A stretch of 64,000 nucleotides of DNA from Chroococcus sp. FPU101 (lineage in GTDB: Bacteria > Cyanobacteriota > Cyanobacteriia > Cyanobacteriales > Microcystaceae), in assembly GCF_017312365.1 (NCBI RefSeq), contig NZ_BLJI01000002.1:1-64000 (forward strand), given 5' to 3'. A model generated the notes under the pieces. The model was not told where the DNA came from and searched no databases. It was given only the letters and a program-made list of their open reading frames with translations. Shown in pieces: positions 27,586-35,412 of this stretch; position 1 is the first letter of the stretch; each line of letters starts with the position of its first letter. Both the position numbers and the translations under genes were made by a program.

Positions 27586-27909
27586 TTATAGCCCGATGTC
27601 TGTCGCTAAACGAGTCAAGACATTTTGATGACGTTTGCGGGTTTCTTTTTCTTGATTAAAGACTGACAGACGTGCTTTTTCTTGAATCGAAGTAGCCGAC
27701 TTTCCATCGAAAACGGTTTCAACTGTACTCGCTTTGTTGTATGCAACTCCCCGATAAGTTAAATTAACGGTCGGTTGTAAAACAAATGGTTTTTTTAGAT
27801 TGCGGAATCTCCAATCAAGACCCCGATATTTTCCGCCAGTCTCGCCATCTGTCGTTTCAACAACAGGAGGGTTGTAATCGTAGCTAACGCCGCGATAAGT
27901 AAGTTTCAT
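27586..27909 (-). CDS. DUF4278 protein under a glutamine riboswitch
   Basis: The 107-residue protein has two DUF4278 units: MKLTYRGVSYDYNPP at the start and VNLTYRGVAYNKA near residue 50, followed by a basic helical tail (EKARLSVFNQEKETRKRHQ). The chosen ATG 27909 has a good ribosome site GAGGAG and gives the conserved MKLTYRG start; the frame up to 27927 is not needed. A glutamine-type riboswitch lies 40 bases upstream. This fits the 'downstream-peptide' RNA class, which precedes short ORFs in cyanobacteria. A role in nitrogen control is inferred from that context only. Confidence 0.88.
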   Translation of the reverse strand: MKLTYRGVSYDYNPPVVETTDGETGGKYRGLDWRFRNLKKPFVLQPTVNLTYRGVAYNKASTVETVFDGKSATSIQEKARLSVFNQEKETRKRHQNVLTRLATDIGL

Positions 27910-27948
27910 GTTTTTTTCGCTCCTCAAGTTAATGATGTGTGGTTTGAG

Positions 27949-28013
27949 GCGCGTTCCTTCGGGAGTTTTCCCTACTTCCGTCTTTTCTGGAATTTCTAGA
28001 GAAAAGATGAACG
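27949..28013 (-). ncRNA. Glutamine riboswitch (glnA / downstream-peptide motif)
   Basis: On the minus strand the element reads CGTTC..., a CTTTTCT/AGAAAAG hairpin, then GACGGAAGTAGGGA, a GGGA-AAAC-TCCC hairpin, and CCCGAAGGAACGCGCC. CGTTC pairs with GAACG to form P1. The GACGGAAGTAGG and GAAGGAACGC cores match the known glutamine-binding motif. It ends about 40 bases before the DUF4278 start. In this class glutamine binding changes the expression of the downstream ORF; the direction here is not shown by the sequence. Confidence 0.9.
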
Positions 28014-28025
28014 AAATTTATTTCT

Positions 28026-28060
28026 GTATCTATTGTTACTGTTTTACAAAAAAATGTCAA
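28026..28060 (-). promoter_or_regulatory. Promoter with overlapping NtcA box, upstream of the riboswitch
   Basis: On the minus strand TTGACA (28055-28060) is followed after 17 bases by AACAAT (28032-28037), a plausible -35/-10 pair. The NtcA box GTA-N8-TAC at 28026-28039 covers the -10. NtcA at this position would block transcription, as known for the gif genes of cyanobacteria, some of which also carry glutamine riboswitches. Confidence 0.6.
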
Positions 28061-28081
28061 GGGTTAAAATCTTTTTAACCC
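28061..28081 (-). terminator. Hairpin after the 28107 gene
   Basis: GGGTTAAAA and TTTTTAACCC form a near-perfect stem with a very small loop just downstream of the secreted-protein gene on the minus strand. It lies immediately upstream of the TTGACA promoter. There is no strong T-run beyond the stem, so termination is only likely. Confidence 0.45.
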
Positions 28082-28106
28082 CCCAAAAAAAGTAGTAATG
28101 TTACGA

Positions 28107-28703
28107 CTATCTGATACGGTTGGGTTGTAAGCGTTGGTTAGGTAATGGAATTGGCGGTGTGTCAGTCGATGGAACTTGATCCGGATAGGGAAGAGGCACT
28201 AATTCAGCAGGGCTAGGGGTAGGTGGGTTTTTCTCTGGTGTATCTGTCGTCTCAGGTGTATCAGGGGGTTCTGGTGTAAGATCTGAGGTATCTGGTGTCT
28301 CAGGTTCAGATGTCGGAACTTCTATCGGTACACTGGGTTCCATTTGAGCTTGTGGTTGCTCAAAACCCAATAATTCTCTACTAAAAGGGAAATCATTTTG
28401 CCAACGTTTGATACTTGGATCAGTATTCCAATTGTTGCGGTTAACTTCTACGGTTAAAATAGGTGCAATGGCTCCTTTATTTTCCCCGATGACCACCACG
28501 CGAACTTCTTCTAAAGATTGATTATTCTTAAAACGTTGTTGAATGGTATTACTTGTCAGAGTTTGCGCCCTTTGGATAAATTGTTCATAGTTTTCAGTCT
28601 CTTGACGCTTGAGGGATAAATTAACTTCAGAGGGAATTGCCCAAGCGACTCCAGTGGTTAGAATGCCACCAAGGAGAGTAATTAGACCCAAGAATTTATA
28701 CAT
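28107..28703 (-). CDS. Secreted Pro/Thr/Glu-rich protein, function unknown
   Basis: The 198-residue protein has a Sec signal peptide (MYKFLGLITLLGGILTTGVAWA, likely cleaved near residue 22). A folded region of about 100 residues follows (SLKRQETENYEQFIQRAQTL, VRVVVIGENKGAIAPILTVEV), then a Pro/Thr/Glu/Asp-rich tail (EPETPDTSDLTPEPPDTPE) that is probably disordered. No named family is recognised. It lies 46 bases after the FTR1 gene and is probably the third gene of the iron operon, but iron function is inferred only from this position. Confidence 0.75.
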   Translation of the reverse strand: MYKFLGLITLLGGILTTGVAWAIPSEVNLSLKRQETENYEQFIQRAQTLTSNTIQQRFKNNQSLEEVRVVVIGENKGAIAPILTVEVNRNNWNTDPSIKRWQNDFPFSRELLGFEQPQAQMEPSVPIEVPTSEPETPDTSDLTPEPPDTPETTDTPEKNPPTPSPAELVPLPYPDQVPSTDTPPIPLPNQRLQPNRIR

Positions 28704-28749
28704 AGCTTTTTCAGGTGATTACTAAAGAGATTTAAGACTTTCAGTTCTT

Positions 28750-29679
28750 TTATTTTGTTGATGCAATTACAGTTTTTTGAGAGTTAGGGGTTTGACTGCC
28801 AAGACTCTGAAAGTATATCGTTCCAATCGTGAATAAAAAGAGTAGATAGGCGATCGCTTGTCCTAAGTATAGAGTTTGACGATAACCAAACAGTGCTTTT
28901 AGCAGAATACCTGGAAATTGTTGATCGCTTAAAATAGTTGAACCATCCCAAATTTGTGGCCCCAGTAAACAGGATGAACCCGCAAATAAACACCGATTTT
29001 GTCCACTCATCTGAGAGTATAAAGCTACTGCTTGATCAAAATGTTTTAAAACACCGATTAATAAACCACCAACAATTAATAAGAGGAAAATTCCCATTAT
29101 TTGAAAAAATAGACGGATATTGAGCTTGACACCGCCTTTAAATAAAAGAATACCCAGAATCGCGGCTGAAATTAAACCGACGATCGCGCCTAATGTGGTT
29201 GCGGGCAAACCTTGATCGAATTGCGCCAAAATAAACAAAACGGTTTCAAACCCTTCACGGAGAACCGCAATAAACACCAATAAAAATACCGCTTTTCCTG
29301 CTTGTTCATTTTGACTTAAAGCCTTGGTAATTGCGCCTTCTACTTCAGATTTCATTGATTTAGCCTGTTGAGTCATCCAAAGTAACATCCAACTCAACAT
29401 AACAACCGCGACTAAACCAAAAAAAGCCGCTAAAATTTCTTTAACTAAGGGTGTATAAGGACTCGGTGAATGATTGACTCCTTGTAAGACACCTCCTAAA
29501 AGAAATCCAATCATAACACTTGCGAGAATTCCCGCAATAACCCCTCGAGTAACCCAGCGATAGAGGTAAGTTTGTTGTGCTTTGTTCAAACAGGCTAAAA
29601 CAATTCCAACCACTAACGCTGCTTCAAATCCTTCTCTGAGGGTAATGACAAATGTTGGTAAAGCTGCACTGATATTCAT
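28750..29679 (-). CDS. FTR1 family iron permease
   Basis: The 309-residue membrane protein has about seven transmembrane segments and two iron-binding REGFE motifs: LREGFEAALV at residues 14-23 and LREGFETVLF near 140. These are the hallmark of FTR1/EfeU iron importers, which move ferric iron coupled to oxidation. It lies 42 bases downstream of a ferritin-like gene, making an uptake-and-storage pair. A GATAA-type repeat resembling a Fur box lies upstream of that pair. I see no periplasmic partner (EfeO/EfeB). Confidence 0.93.
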   Translation of the reverse strand: MNISAALPTFVITLREGFEAALVVGIVLACLNKAQQTYLYRWVTRGVIAGILASVMIGFLLGGVLQGVNHSPSPYTPLVKEILAAFFGLVAVVMLSWMLLWMTQQAKSMKSEVEGAITKALSQNEQAGKAVFLLVFIAVLREGFETVLFILAQFDQGLPATTLGAIVGLISAAILGILLFKGGVKLNIRLFFQIMGIFLLLIVGGLLIGVLKHFDQAVALYSQMSGQNRCLFAGSSCLLGPQIWDGSTILSDQQFPGILLKALFGYRQTLYLGQAIAYLLFLFTIGTIYFQSLGSQTPNSQKTVIASTK

Positions 29680-29721
29680 ATCAAGATCAAAAGCACAAGA
29701 GAAAAGCTTATATTTTATATG

Positions 29722-30159
29722 CTACTGAATAAAATCGCGCAACATCTTTTTAATCTCAATGTTGTGTAGTTCTTCTTGACCGATCATACCTCTAGCGAAT
29801 TCTTCTAGATAGACGCTGGCATCTTCTACCGTATCGAGCAAAACTTTATATAAGTCTAGGGCTTTTTTCTCGTGGTTGAGGCTTTCTGTCAAAATCGCTT
29901 GTAAACCATGTTCGTAGCTTTCTTCAATTGTGGCTATTTTTAGGCTAGGATGCCCTTCTAGACCTGTTAAAATTTCTCCGACTTGTTGAGCATGAGTTAG
30001 GGATTCTGTGGCTTGCTGCTGAAAAAACTGCACAATGGGAATACGATGGGGCCCTGTGACCATTAGGGAATAGTGAGTGTATCGAACTACTCCAGCCAGT
30101 TCAAATTCCATGATCTGGTTTAAAAGATCAGTTGTTTTTTCTCGGTTTAATTCTCTCAT
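29722..30159 (-). CDS. Ferritin-like / bacterioferritin-type di-iron protein
   Basis: The 145-residue four-helix protein has the ferritin-fold pattern of Glu and Glu-x-x-His ligands: IMEFELAGVVRYTHY on helix A, QQATESLTHAQQVGE on helix B, ESLNHEKKALDLY on helix C, and GQEELHNIEIKKML on helix D. The Met ligand for heme of classical bacterioferritin is not obvious. Such proteins store iron or detoxify it in the cytosol. It is first in an operon with FTR1, so coordinated iron handling is likely. Start ATG 30159. Confidence 0.85.
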   Translation of the reverse strand: MRELNREKTTDLLNQIMEFELAGVVRYTHYSLMVTGPHRIPIVQFFQQQATESLTHAQQVGEILTGLEGHPSLKIATIEESYEHGLQAILTESLNHEKKALDLYKVLLDTVEDASVYLEEFARGMIGQEELHNIEIKKMLRDFIQ

Positions 30160-30210
30160 TGCTTTTATCTATCATAGTTTCTCAACTTATTTTAGCGAAA
30201 AATCTTAAGT

Positions 30211-30226
30211 AAATGATAACGATAAG
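30211..30226 (-). promoter_or_regulatory. Possible Fur box
   Basis: AAATGATAACGATAAG contains two GATAA-type hexamers like the Fur array, 52-67 bases upstream of the ferritin-like gene. The match is partial and the region is AT-rich. Iron control of the operon makes it plausible. Confidence 0.35.
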
Positions 30227-30311
30227 CCGAGGATGTCTTCAATGCTAGGAATTTGTATTTAAAAAATTTTTTATGGTTATTGATAATAGTTACTATTAAA
30301 AAAGGCTTAGA

Positions 30312-30347
30312 AACCATGCCCCTACATTTGATAGTAGGGGTTTGGTC
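30312..30347 (-). terminator. Hairpin downstream of rpsF
   Basis: CCCCTAC (30319-30325) and GTAGGGG (30334-30340) form a perfect 7-bp stem, with outer ACCA/TGGT pairs. It lies 15 to 50 bases after the rpsF stop. A T-run exists only further downstream, so this may be a terminator or a processing hairpin. Confidence 0.5.
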
Positions 30348-30361
30348 TCCAAACCAACTAA

Positions 30362-30790
30362 TTACTCTTCAGCAGAATAAAGATCATCGTCATCCGTTGC
30401 TGCGGGGAACGGTGTATCTACAGCGGCTACAGGTTTAGACTCTCTAGGAAATGATTTTTCTGAAACACCAGAATCAGAAATTGCCGTCACCAAAGGTTGA
30501 TCAGTATCTAGCTTAATCGTCAAATAACGGATCACTTCATCAGAAAGACGCATCGCTCTTTCAATGGGTGCGACTTGTTGTCCATGACATTTGTAATTCA
30601 TTTGGACATAAAAGCCTTCACTGTGTCTTTTGATCGGATAAGCAAGTCTGCGTTTGCCTAAATTTTTGACCTGAATTTCTTCAGCGTTCTGTTCTTGTAA
30701 AAAAGTCTGATATCTTTCAATCTGTTGGTTAACCTGTTCCTCAAGCAAGTCTGGACGCAGGATGTACATCATTTCGTAAGTTTGAGTCAT
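30362..30790 (-). CDS. rpsF: 30S ribosomal protein bS6
   Basis: The 142-residue protein starts TYEMMYILRPDLLEEQVN, the bS6 opening, and contains LGKRRLAYPIKRHSEGFYVQMNY and RAMRLSDEVIRYLTIKLD. It binds 16S rRNA with bS18. The last 45 residues, acidic and probably flexible (TDDDDLYSAEE at the end), extend beyond the usual ~100 and are typical of cyanobacterial versions. The gene stands apart from rpsR. Start ATG 30790, with a GGAG-like site upstream (GTCTCCTTATG on the opposite strand). Confidence 0.96.
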   Translation of the reverse strand: MTQTYEMMYILRPDLLEEQVNQQIERYQTFLQEQNAEEIQVKNLGKRRLAYPIKRHSEGFYVQMNYKCHGQQVAPIERAMRLSDEVIRYLTIKLDTDQPLVTAISDSGVSEKSFPRESKPVAAVDTPFPAATDDDDLYSAEE

Positions 30791-30941
30791 GTCGTTCGTC
30801 TCCTTATGGACAAAATGGCTTCTTTGTCAACTGCTAGACAAAACCTATAGGGATTTGCTATTTAGCATTAAGTAAAGAAGCAAGGATATACGATCTTACT
30901 ACTTCTTTTGTCCCGATCGCTAGTCATTTAGCAAAAAAGAT

Positions 30942-31760
30942 ATGGCGCAACGTTACGTTAGAGTCAAAAACTATCAAGGACAAATCTACTATGGTTTGCT
31001 TCAGCTTAACCGAAGCATCATCGTTTTAGATGCCCCTCCGTGGTTAGGTGGTAAACCGACTGAAATGATTCTTACCGCAGATAGTTATCATCTTCTTTTT
31101 CCCTGTAGTCCCTCGAAAATTATTGCAGTTGGGAAAAATTATTCAGATCATGCCGCCGAAATGGGTACACCTGTTCCATCTGAACCGCTACTCTTTCTCA
31201 AACCTCCTACTACACTGATCGCCCTTGATCAGCCGATTTATTATCCCAAACAGTCGCAAAGAGTAGACTATGAAGGGGAATTAGCCTTAATTATTGGACA
31301 AGAAACAAAAAACTGTTCTCTGTCTCAAGCGCGTCAAAAAATCTGGGGATATACGATCGCCAATGATGTGACCGCTAGAGATTTACAGAAAAAAGATGGT
31401 CAGTGGACGCGAGGGAAAGGATTTGATACATTTTGTCCCCTTGGGCCTTGGATTGTCCGAGAAATTAATGCAGATGCCAAAATAACGACCTTTATTAATG
31501 ATGAAACACATCCTCGTCAGTCGGCGTTACTCTCTGATATGGTTTTTTCCCCTGAAGAAATCGTTTCTTATATTTCCCAGATTATGACACTGCTACCAGG
31601 TGATGTTATTTTAACAGGTACACCAGAAGGAGTGGCAGGTATGCAAATCGACGATCGGGTTCGCGTCGAAATTGAAGGAATTGGAGTCTTAGAAAACTTT
31701 GTTGCGAATTATGTCGAAAATAAAGTAATTAGTCAGGAAAAGCCAACATTATCAACTTAG
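30942..31760 (+). CDS. Fumarylacetoacetate hydrolase family protein
   Basis: The 272-residue protein has the FAH fold landmarks: KIIAVGKNYSDHAAEMG (catalytic His region), PLLFLKPPTT, and metal-binding Glu residues in VDYEGELALIIG and the NDVTARDLQKKDGQW loop. GDVILTGTPEGV lies near the end. Members include acylpyruvases, oxaloacetate decarboxylases and 2-keto-4-pentenoate hydratases; the substrate is unclear. The family is cytosolic. It is divergent from rpsF by about 150 bases. Start ATG 30942 (MAQRYVRVKNYQ). Confidence 0.92.
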   Translation: MAQRYVRVKNYQGQIYYGLLQLNRSIIVLDAPPWLGGKPTEMILTADSYHLLFPCSPSKIIAVGKNYSDHAAEMGTPVPSEPLLFLKPPTTLIALDQPIYYPKQSQRVDYEGELALIIGQETKNCSLSQARQKIWGYTIANDVTARDLQKKDGQWTRGKGFDTFCPLGPWIVREINADAKITTFINDETHPRQSALLSDMVFSPEEIVSYISQIMTLLPGDVILTGTPEGVAGMQIDDRVRVEIEGIGVLENFVANYVENKVISQEKPTLST

Positions 31761-31895
31761 ATATCTGGCTGATCACAAAAATATTTAATATACTCTTGGA
31801 AAGTGCCGCAGTTTGCCAAATTAAAACAGATAAAAACTTGCTCCCTAACCAAACAGTAAAAAATCTAAATTTTTTATTTCAGGAGTAGGCGGCTC

Positions 31896-32666
31896 ATGAA
31901 TTCTTTTGACGCAGAAAAAATTAAAGAGCGTTTTCTCAAGCTTCGTGATGTCAAAAATCCTTATGAGAAAAGGTGTGAACTTTTTCGTATTGCTCGTGAT
32001 TTTAATCTAACTTTAGAAGAAATTAAAGTTTTGTGGGAGGACTACAATACACCTGAAGCTCGTCATAGAAAAAATTTTATAGTTGATTTTTTCAATGATT
32101 ATAAAAATGTTCTTAGTGTTGCTGAAACAATTCTAAAATTTAGTATTTTTACAGGTGCTATTTTGTTTATTGCAGAAGCAGGAACACGAGAAAAGAAAGC
32201 AATTAATGATTCATGGCAAATCCTTAATGAAGTTCAAAACCAAAAATCTGATTTGGGGACACAAAAAGTTAGTTCTGGTGCGATCGGTGCTTTAGAATTT
32301 TTAAATCGTGGTTGTGTAGAGAAAAAAGAATGGTTATGGCCTTTTAATACAGAAATCATTAGAGATAAACTTCCTATACTTAAATATTTCTTTGCTAATT
32401 GCGTTGAAATTAATAATGTTAATCTATCTCAAATGTATCTATCAAATGTTTCTTTAAACTATTCTACTTTGAATAATACCAAATTTCAAAATTCTAATTT
32501 AACAGAGTCCCAATTGAGACAAGCTAATTTGCAAGATTCTGAGCTATCAGGTGCTGATTTAACTCAGTCAGATTTAAAAGGAGTCGATTTATCATTTGCT
32601 AAGTTAGTAGCAACCAATTTAACACATACTAATTTACAAAATGCTATTTTTCTAAATGCGATTTAA
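31896..32666 (+). pseudogene. Pentapeptide-repeat protein, N-terminal part (gene frameshifted)
   Basis: The first 85 codons encode an alpha-helical, charged domain, then a membrane segment (ETILKFSIFTGAILFIAEAG near residue 83). A second soluble domain and pentapeptide repeats A(D/N)LxX follow (NLTESQLRQANLQDSELSGADL). Translation stops at 32664 in LNAI. In the -1 frame, from 32660, the repeats continue without a gap (DLSYANLNKADLRGTNL). Losing one base near 32659 explains this. The downstream part is at 32660-34156. The region is AT-rich and lacks HIP1 sites. The function of such repeat proteins is not predictable; a role in protein contacts at the membrane is possible. Confidence 0.75.
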
Positions 32667-34156
32667 GTTATGCAAATTTAAACAAAGCCGATTTACGAGG
32701 AACAAATTTAATTAATGCAGACTTAACTACGACCAATTTAAAAGATGCAATTTTCGATGAAGTAACAATTAAAGTTATTCCAGGTCTTAAAAAATTATTG
32801 AAAGATCAAAAAAAGGCTATCTTTATTGCTCCTGGTGAGTCTTTAGAGAATAAAGATTTAGAAAATTTAAATTTTTCTAGAAATAACTTACAATCAGTTC
32901 TACTTAAAAAAGCTAATTTAAAAAATTCTATTTTAAGAGATGTTAATTTAAAAGGTGCTAATTTAGAGAGAGCAGATTTAAGAGGAGCAGATCTTAGAGG
33001 GGCTTATTTGGATCAAAAATTTTTAAATAAGATTATATATGATGAAAATACACAATTTAGCATATTTAATTACTATAATAATAAAAATTTCTATTTTATT
33101 AGTAAAAATCAGCCATCTAGAATAAAAGCTGAGATGATAGATCTCAGCAATGCTAATTTAAGTAATGTTAATTTTATAAATGCTGATTTTTTAAAAAATG
33201 CTAATTTAGAAGGAGCTAATTTAAGAGGTGCTGATTTAACTGGTGTAGATTTAAGCCAAGCTAATCTCAACAATGCCTACTATGATGTAAATACCAAGTT
33301 ATCTAATCAAACAAAAATTTTATTAAAAAATAAAAAAGCTTATTATCTTGAACCTTGGCAAGTTTTAAAAAAGGCTAATTTAGAAAATGCTAATTTAGTT
33401 AAACTAAACTTGGCTTCAGCTAATCTTAATGAAGCTAAATTAAATTATGCTAACTTAAGCCAATCTATTCTTAAAGACGCTAATTTAGAAAAAGCTCAGT
33501 TATTTGAGGCTAATTTAAGTTATAGTGATTTATCTAAAGCAAAACTAAAGTCAACTAATTTAGTTGGAGCTAATTTATCCAATACAATCTTGAAAGAAGC
33601 TCAATTAATTCAAGCAAAATTACAAGCAGCTTTTCTAAACAATGCAAATTTAGAAAGAGCAGATTTAACAAGTGCTTTTCTGCAAGGAGCCTATCTAGCA
33701 AAAGCTCAATTAAGAGGAACTATTTTAGAACGAGTTAATTTTGAAGGAGCAGTATTAGATAGTGCTGATTTAGCTTATGCTAACCTAACACGGGCTAACT
33801 TAAGAAATGTTGATTTATCCAATGTTAATTTAAGCAAAGTCAATTTAGATTATGCTTATTATGACGCGAATACTAAGCTTCCTTTAAACTTTAAAAAACA
33901 TAAAAATTTTTATTATTTAACGCAAAGAGCAGATTTAAAAAACGCACAACTCCAAAATGCAAAGATAACAGGTGTTAATTTAAAAGGTGCTACTTTAACT
34001 AATGCTAATCTAACGGATGCAGATTTAACCAATGCAGATTTACGTAATGCTATAGGATTAACAATAGAGCAAGTAAAAAAAGCAAAGAACTGGGATCAAG
34101 CGATTTATAGTGGTGAATTAAAAAAACAAGTTGATGCTGATAAAAAGAAAAAGTAA
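32660..34156 (+). pseudogene. Pentapeptide-repeat protein, C-terminal part
   Basis: This frame carries about 450 residues, mostly pentapeptide repeats in the A(N/D)LxX form. They are interrupted three times by a YYDANTKL-type insert (for example NNAYYDVNTKLSNQTK and LDYAYYDANTKLPLN), which suggests duplicated blocks. It ends with NLTDADLTNADLRNAIGLT and a Lys-rich tail. As an ORF it would need the TTG at 32798, which lacks a proper ribosome site, so it is the continuation of the gene at 31896. A quadrilateral beta-helix fold is expected. Confidence 0.75.
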
Positions 34157-34157
34157 A

Positions 34158-34592
34158 TTAAGAAGTTCTCCCGTCTGCTTGGCGAAATAATGCCCTGATA
34201 AAACTAGCCCCCGCTTGCTTTTCGGGTTCTTTGGTATACCACCATGCCCAAGCAATTAAAACCGCTTGAAAGGGAAGTCTTATCCAGTAAAAAGCTTTGA
34301 TATCGGGAATGCCTTCTATCGCAATACCGTTAATTGCTTGATTGATATTGGCAGGAAAAACCGCGATATAGAGGGCAATCAATCCCCAAGCTGCTGCTAC
34401 ACTAACATAAGGAATCAGTAGACCAATTCCGCCTAAGATTTCAAAAACACCGCTAATATAAACTAATTCAAACGGATGAGGAAGCTGTGGCGGTACGATT
34501 CTGGCATATTGTTCGGGTTTGATAAAATGGGTGATCCCTACAATAATGATGGCTACCGCGTGAATACCTCGAAGAATTTCTTTACGATTCAT
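34158..34592 (-). CDS. DoxX-like small membrane protein
   Basis: The 144-residue protein has about four membrane segments and a DoxX-like pattern: GIHAVAIIIVGITHF, then PHPFELVYISGVFEILGGIGLLIPYV, WGLIALYIAVFPANI, and a final helix. DoxX-type proteins are small inner-membrane proteins linked in some bacteria to thiosulfate metabolism or redox stress, but the function of this branch is unknown. It converges on the pentapeptide gene with one base between. The start ATG at 34592 is plausible. Confidence 0.8.
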   Translation of the reverse strand: MNRKEILRGIHAVAIIIVGITHFIKPEQYARIVPPQLPHPFELVYISGVFEILGGIGLLIPYVSVAAAWGLIALYIAVFPANINQAINGIAIEGIPDIKAFYWIRLPFQAVLIAWAWWYTKEPEKQAGASFIRALFRQADGRTS

Positions 34593-34660
34593 TTATTTAA
34601 TTAAATTATTTTAAAAATAGATTAAAGACGCGAAGTGAGCGCGCCTTTTGTATTCATTAA

Positions 34661-35200
34661 TTATGCTTCTTCCCAAAGTTTACGCACATGAGGAGGAAGC
34701 CAATTAGCTACTTCTTCAATACGTTCTTCAGAAAGTTCATCTTTAGTTGCAGAAAATACTGCTTGTACTGCCACTTCTCGATCTAATCCTGGGGCTAAAC
34801 CGAATTCATTTTCGACGCGGAATAAAAAGCGATCGTCATTGATTTTAAAGATTCCAGGGCCTTGCCAAGGTGGACGAACCCGACTTAAAAATCTGACAAG
34901 GGGGTTAGTATCTCTCCAAAGATCTGCGATTTCAAGTTTTAGTCTTTTTTCTTTGGTATCATAAGCTTCTTGATGCAGTTCTGATTCAACTTCAAGAGCA
35001 TCTTCAGTTGACATCAAATCGCGCATTACACGAAAAACTACTTCTGCAAAGTCCCTAGCATCATAGGGGTCAGCAAATCCACCTTTTACCATTACTTTTT
35101 CTAAAAATGAACCATTTTCATCAGCAATAATGGCTCTACGATCTTCCATTTCGGAAGGATCGAGTTCAGGCCGATTTTTATTGAAAGCTTCATCTGGCAT
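34661..35200 (-). CDS. DUF2267 domain protein
   Basis: From ATG 35200 (MPDEAFNKNRPELDP) the protein is 179 residues. It has an ADPYDARDFAEVVFRVMRDLM helix pair and a C-terminal VAVQAVFSATKDELSEERIEEVANWLPPHVRKLW, the DUF2267 pattern of paired helical repeats. Some members are annotated as stress-linked; no enzymatic residues are known. The frame is open upstream to 35347, but that part encodes an improbable hydrophobic and Cys-rich stretch and overlaps noncoding DNA. Its acidic N-terminal segment (DPSEMEDRRAIIADENG) is species-specific. Confidence 0.8.
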   Translation of the reverse strand: MPDEAFNKNRPELDPSEMEDRRAIIADENGSFLEKVMVKGGFADPYDARDFAEVVFRVMRDLMSTEDALEVESELHQEAYDTKEKRLKLEIADLWRDTNPLVRFLSRVRPPWQGPGIFKINDDRFLFRVENEFGLAPGLDREVAVQAVFSATKDELSEERIEEVANWLPPHVRKLWEEA

Positions 35201-35412
35201 AGTTTTTTTTATGTTTCTTAAAATTGAACAATTAAACTCATAACAGTAAAATCGCATACTTAAAAAACTTTCTGCATCATCCCCAAGTTTTAGATAAGGT
35301 GTAGACAAAAGGAGTAGATAGAGGAAAAAGGGATAGATAGCCATCATGTTGTGAGCTAAACTATCCCTATCGGAGCTACAAGATTAAATTACTGTTAAAG
35401 TTATACTATTTT

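Noticed and set aside
27910-27927. Six-residue longer start of the DUF4278 gene
   Set aside because: The GAGGAG ribosome site fits ATG 27909 and the family starts MKLTYRG.
35201-35347. N-terminal extension of the DUF2267 protein
   Set aside because: Hydrophobic, Cys-rich and unlike the family; ATG 35200 is a better start.
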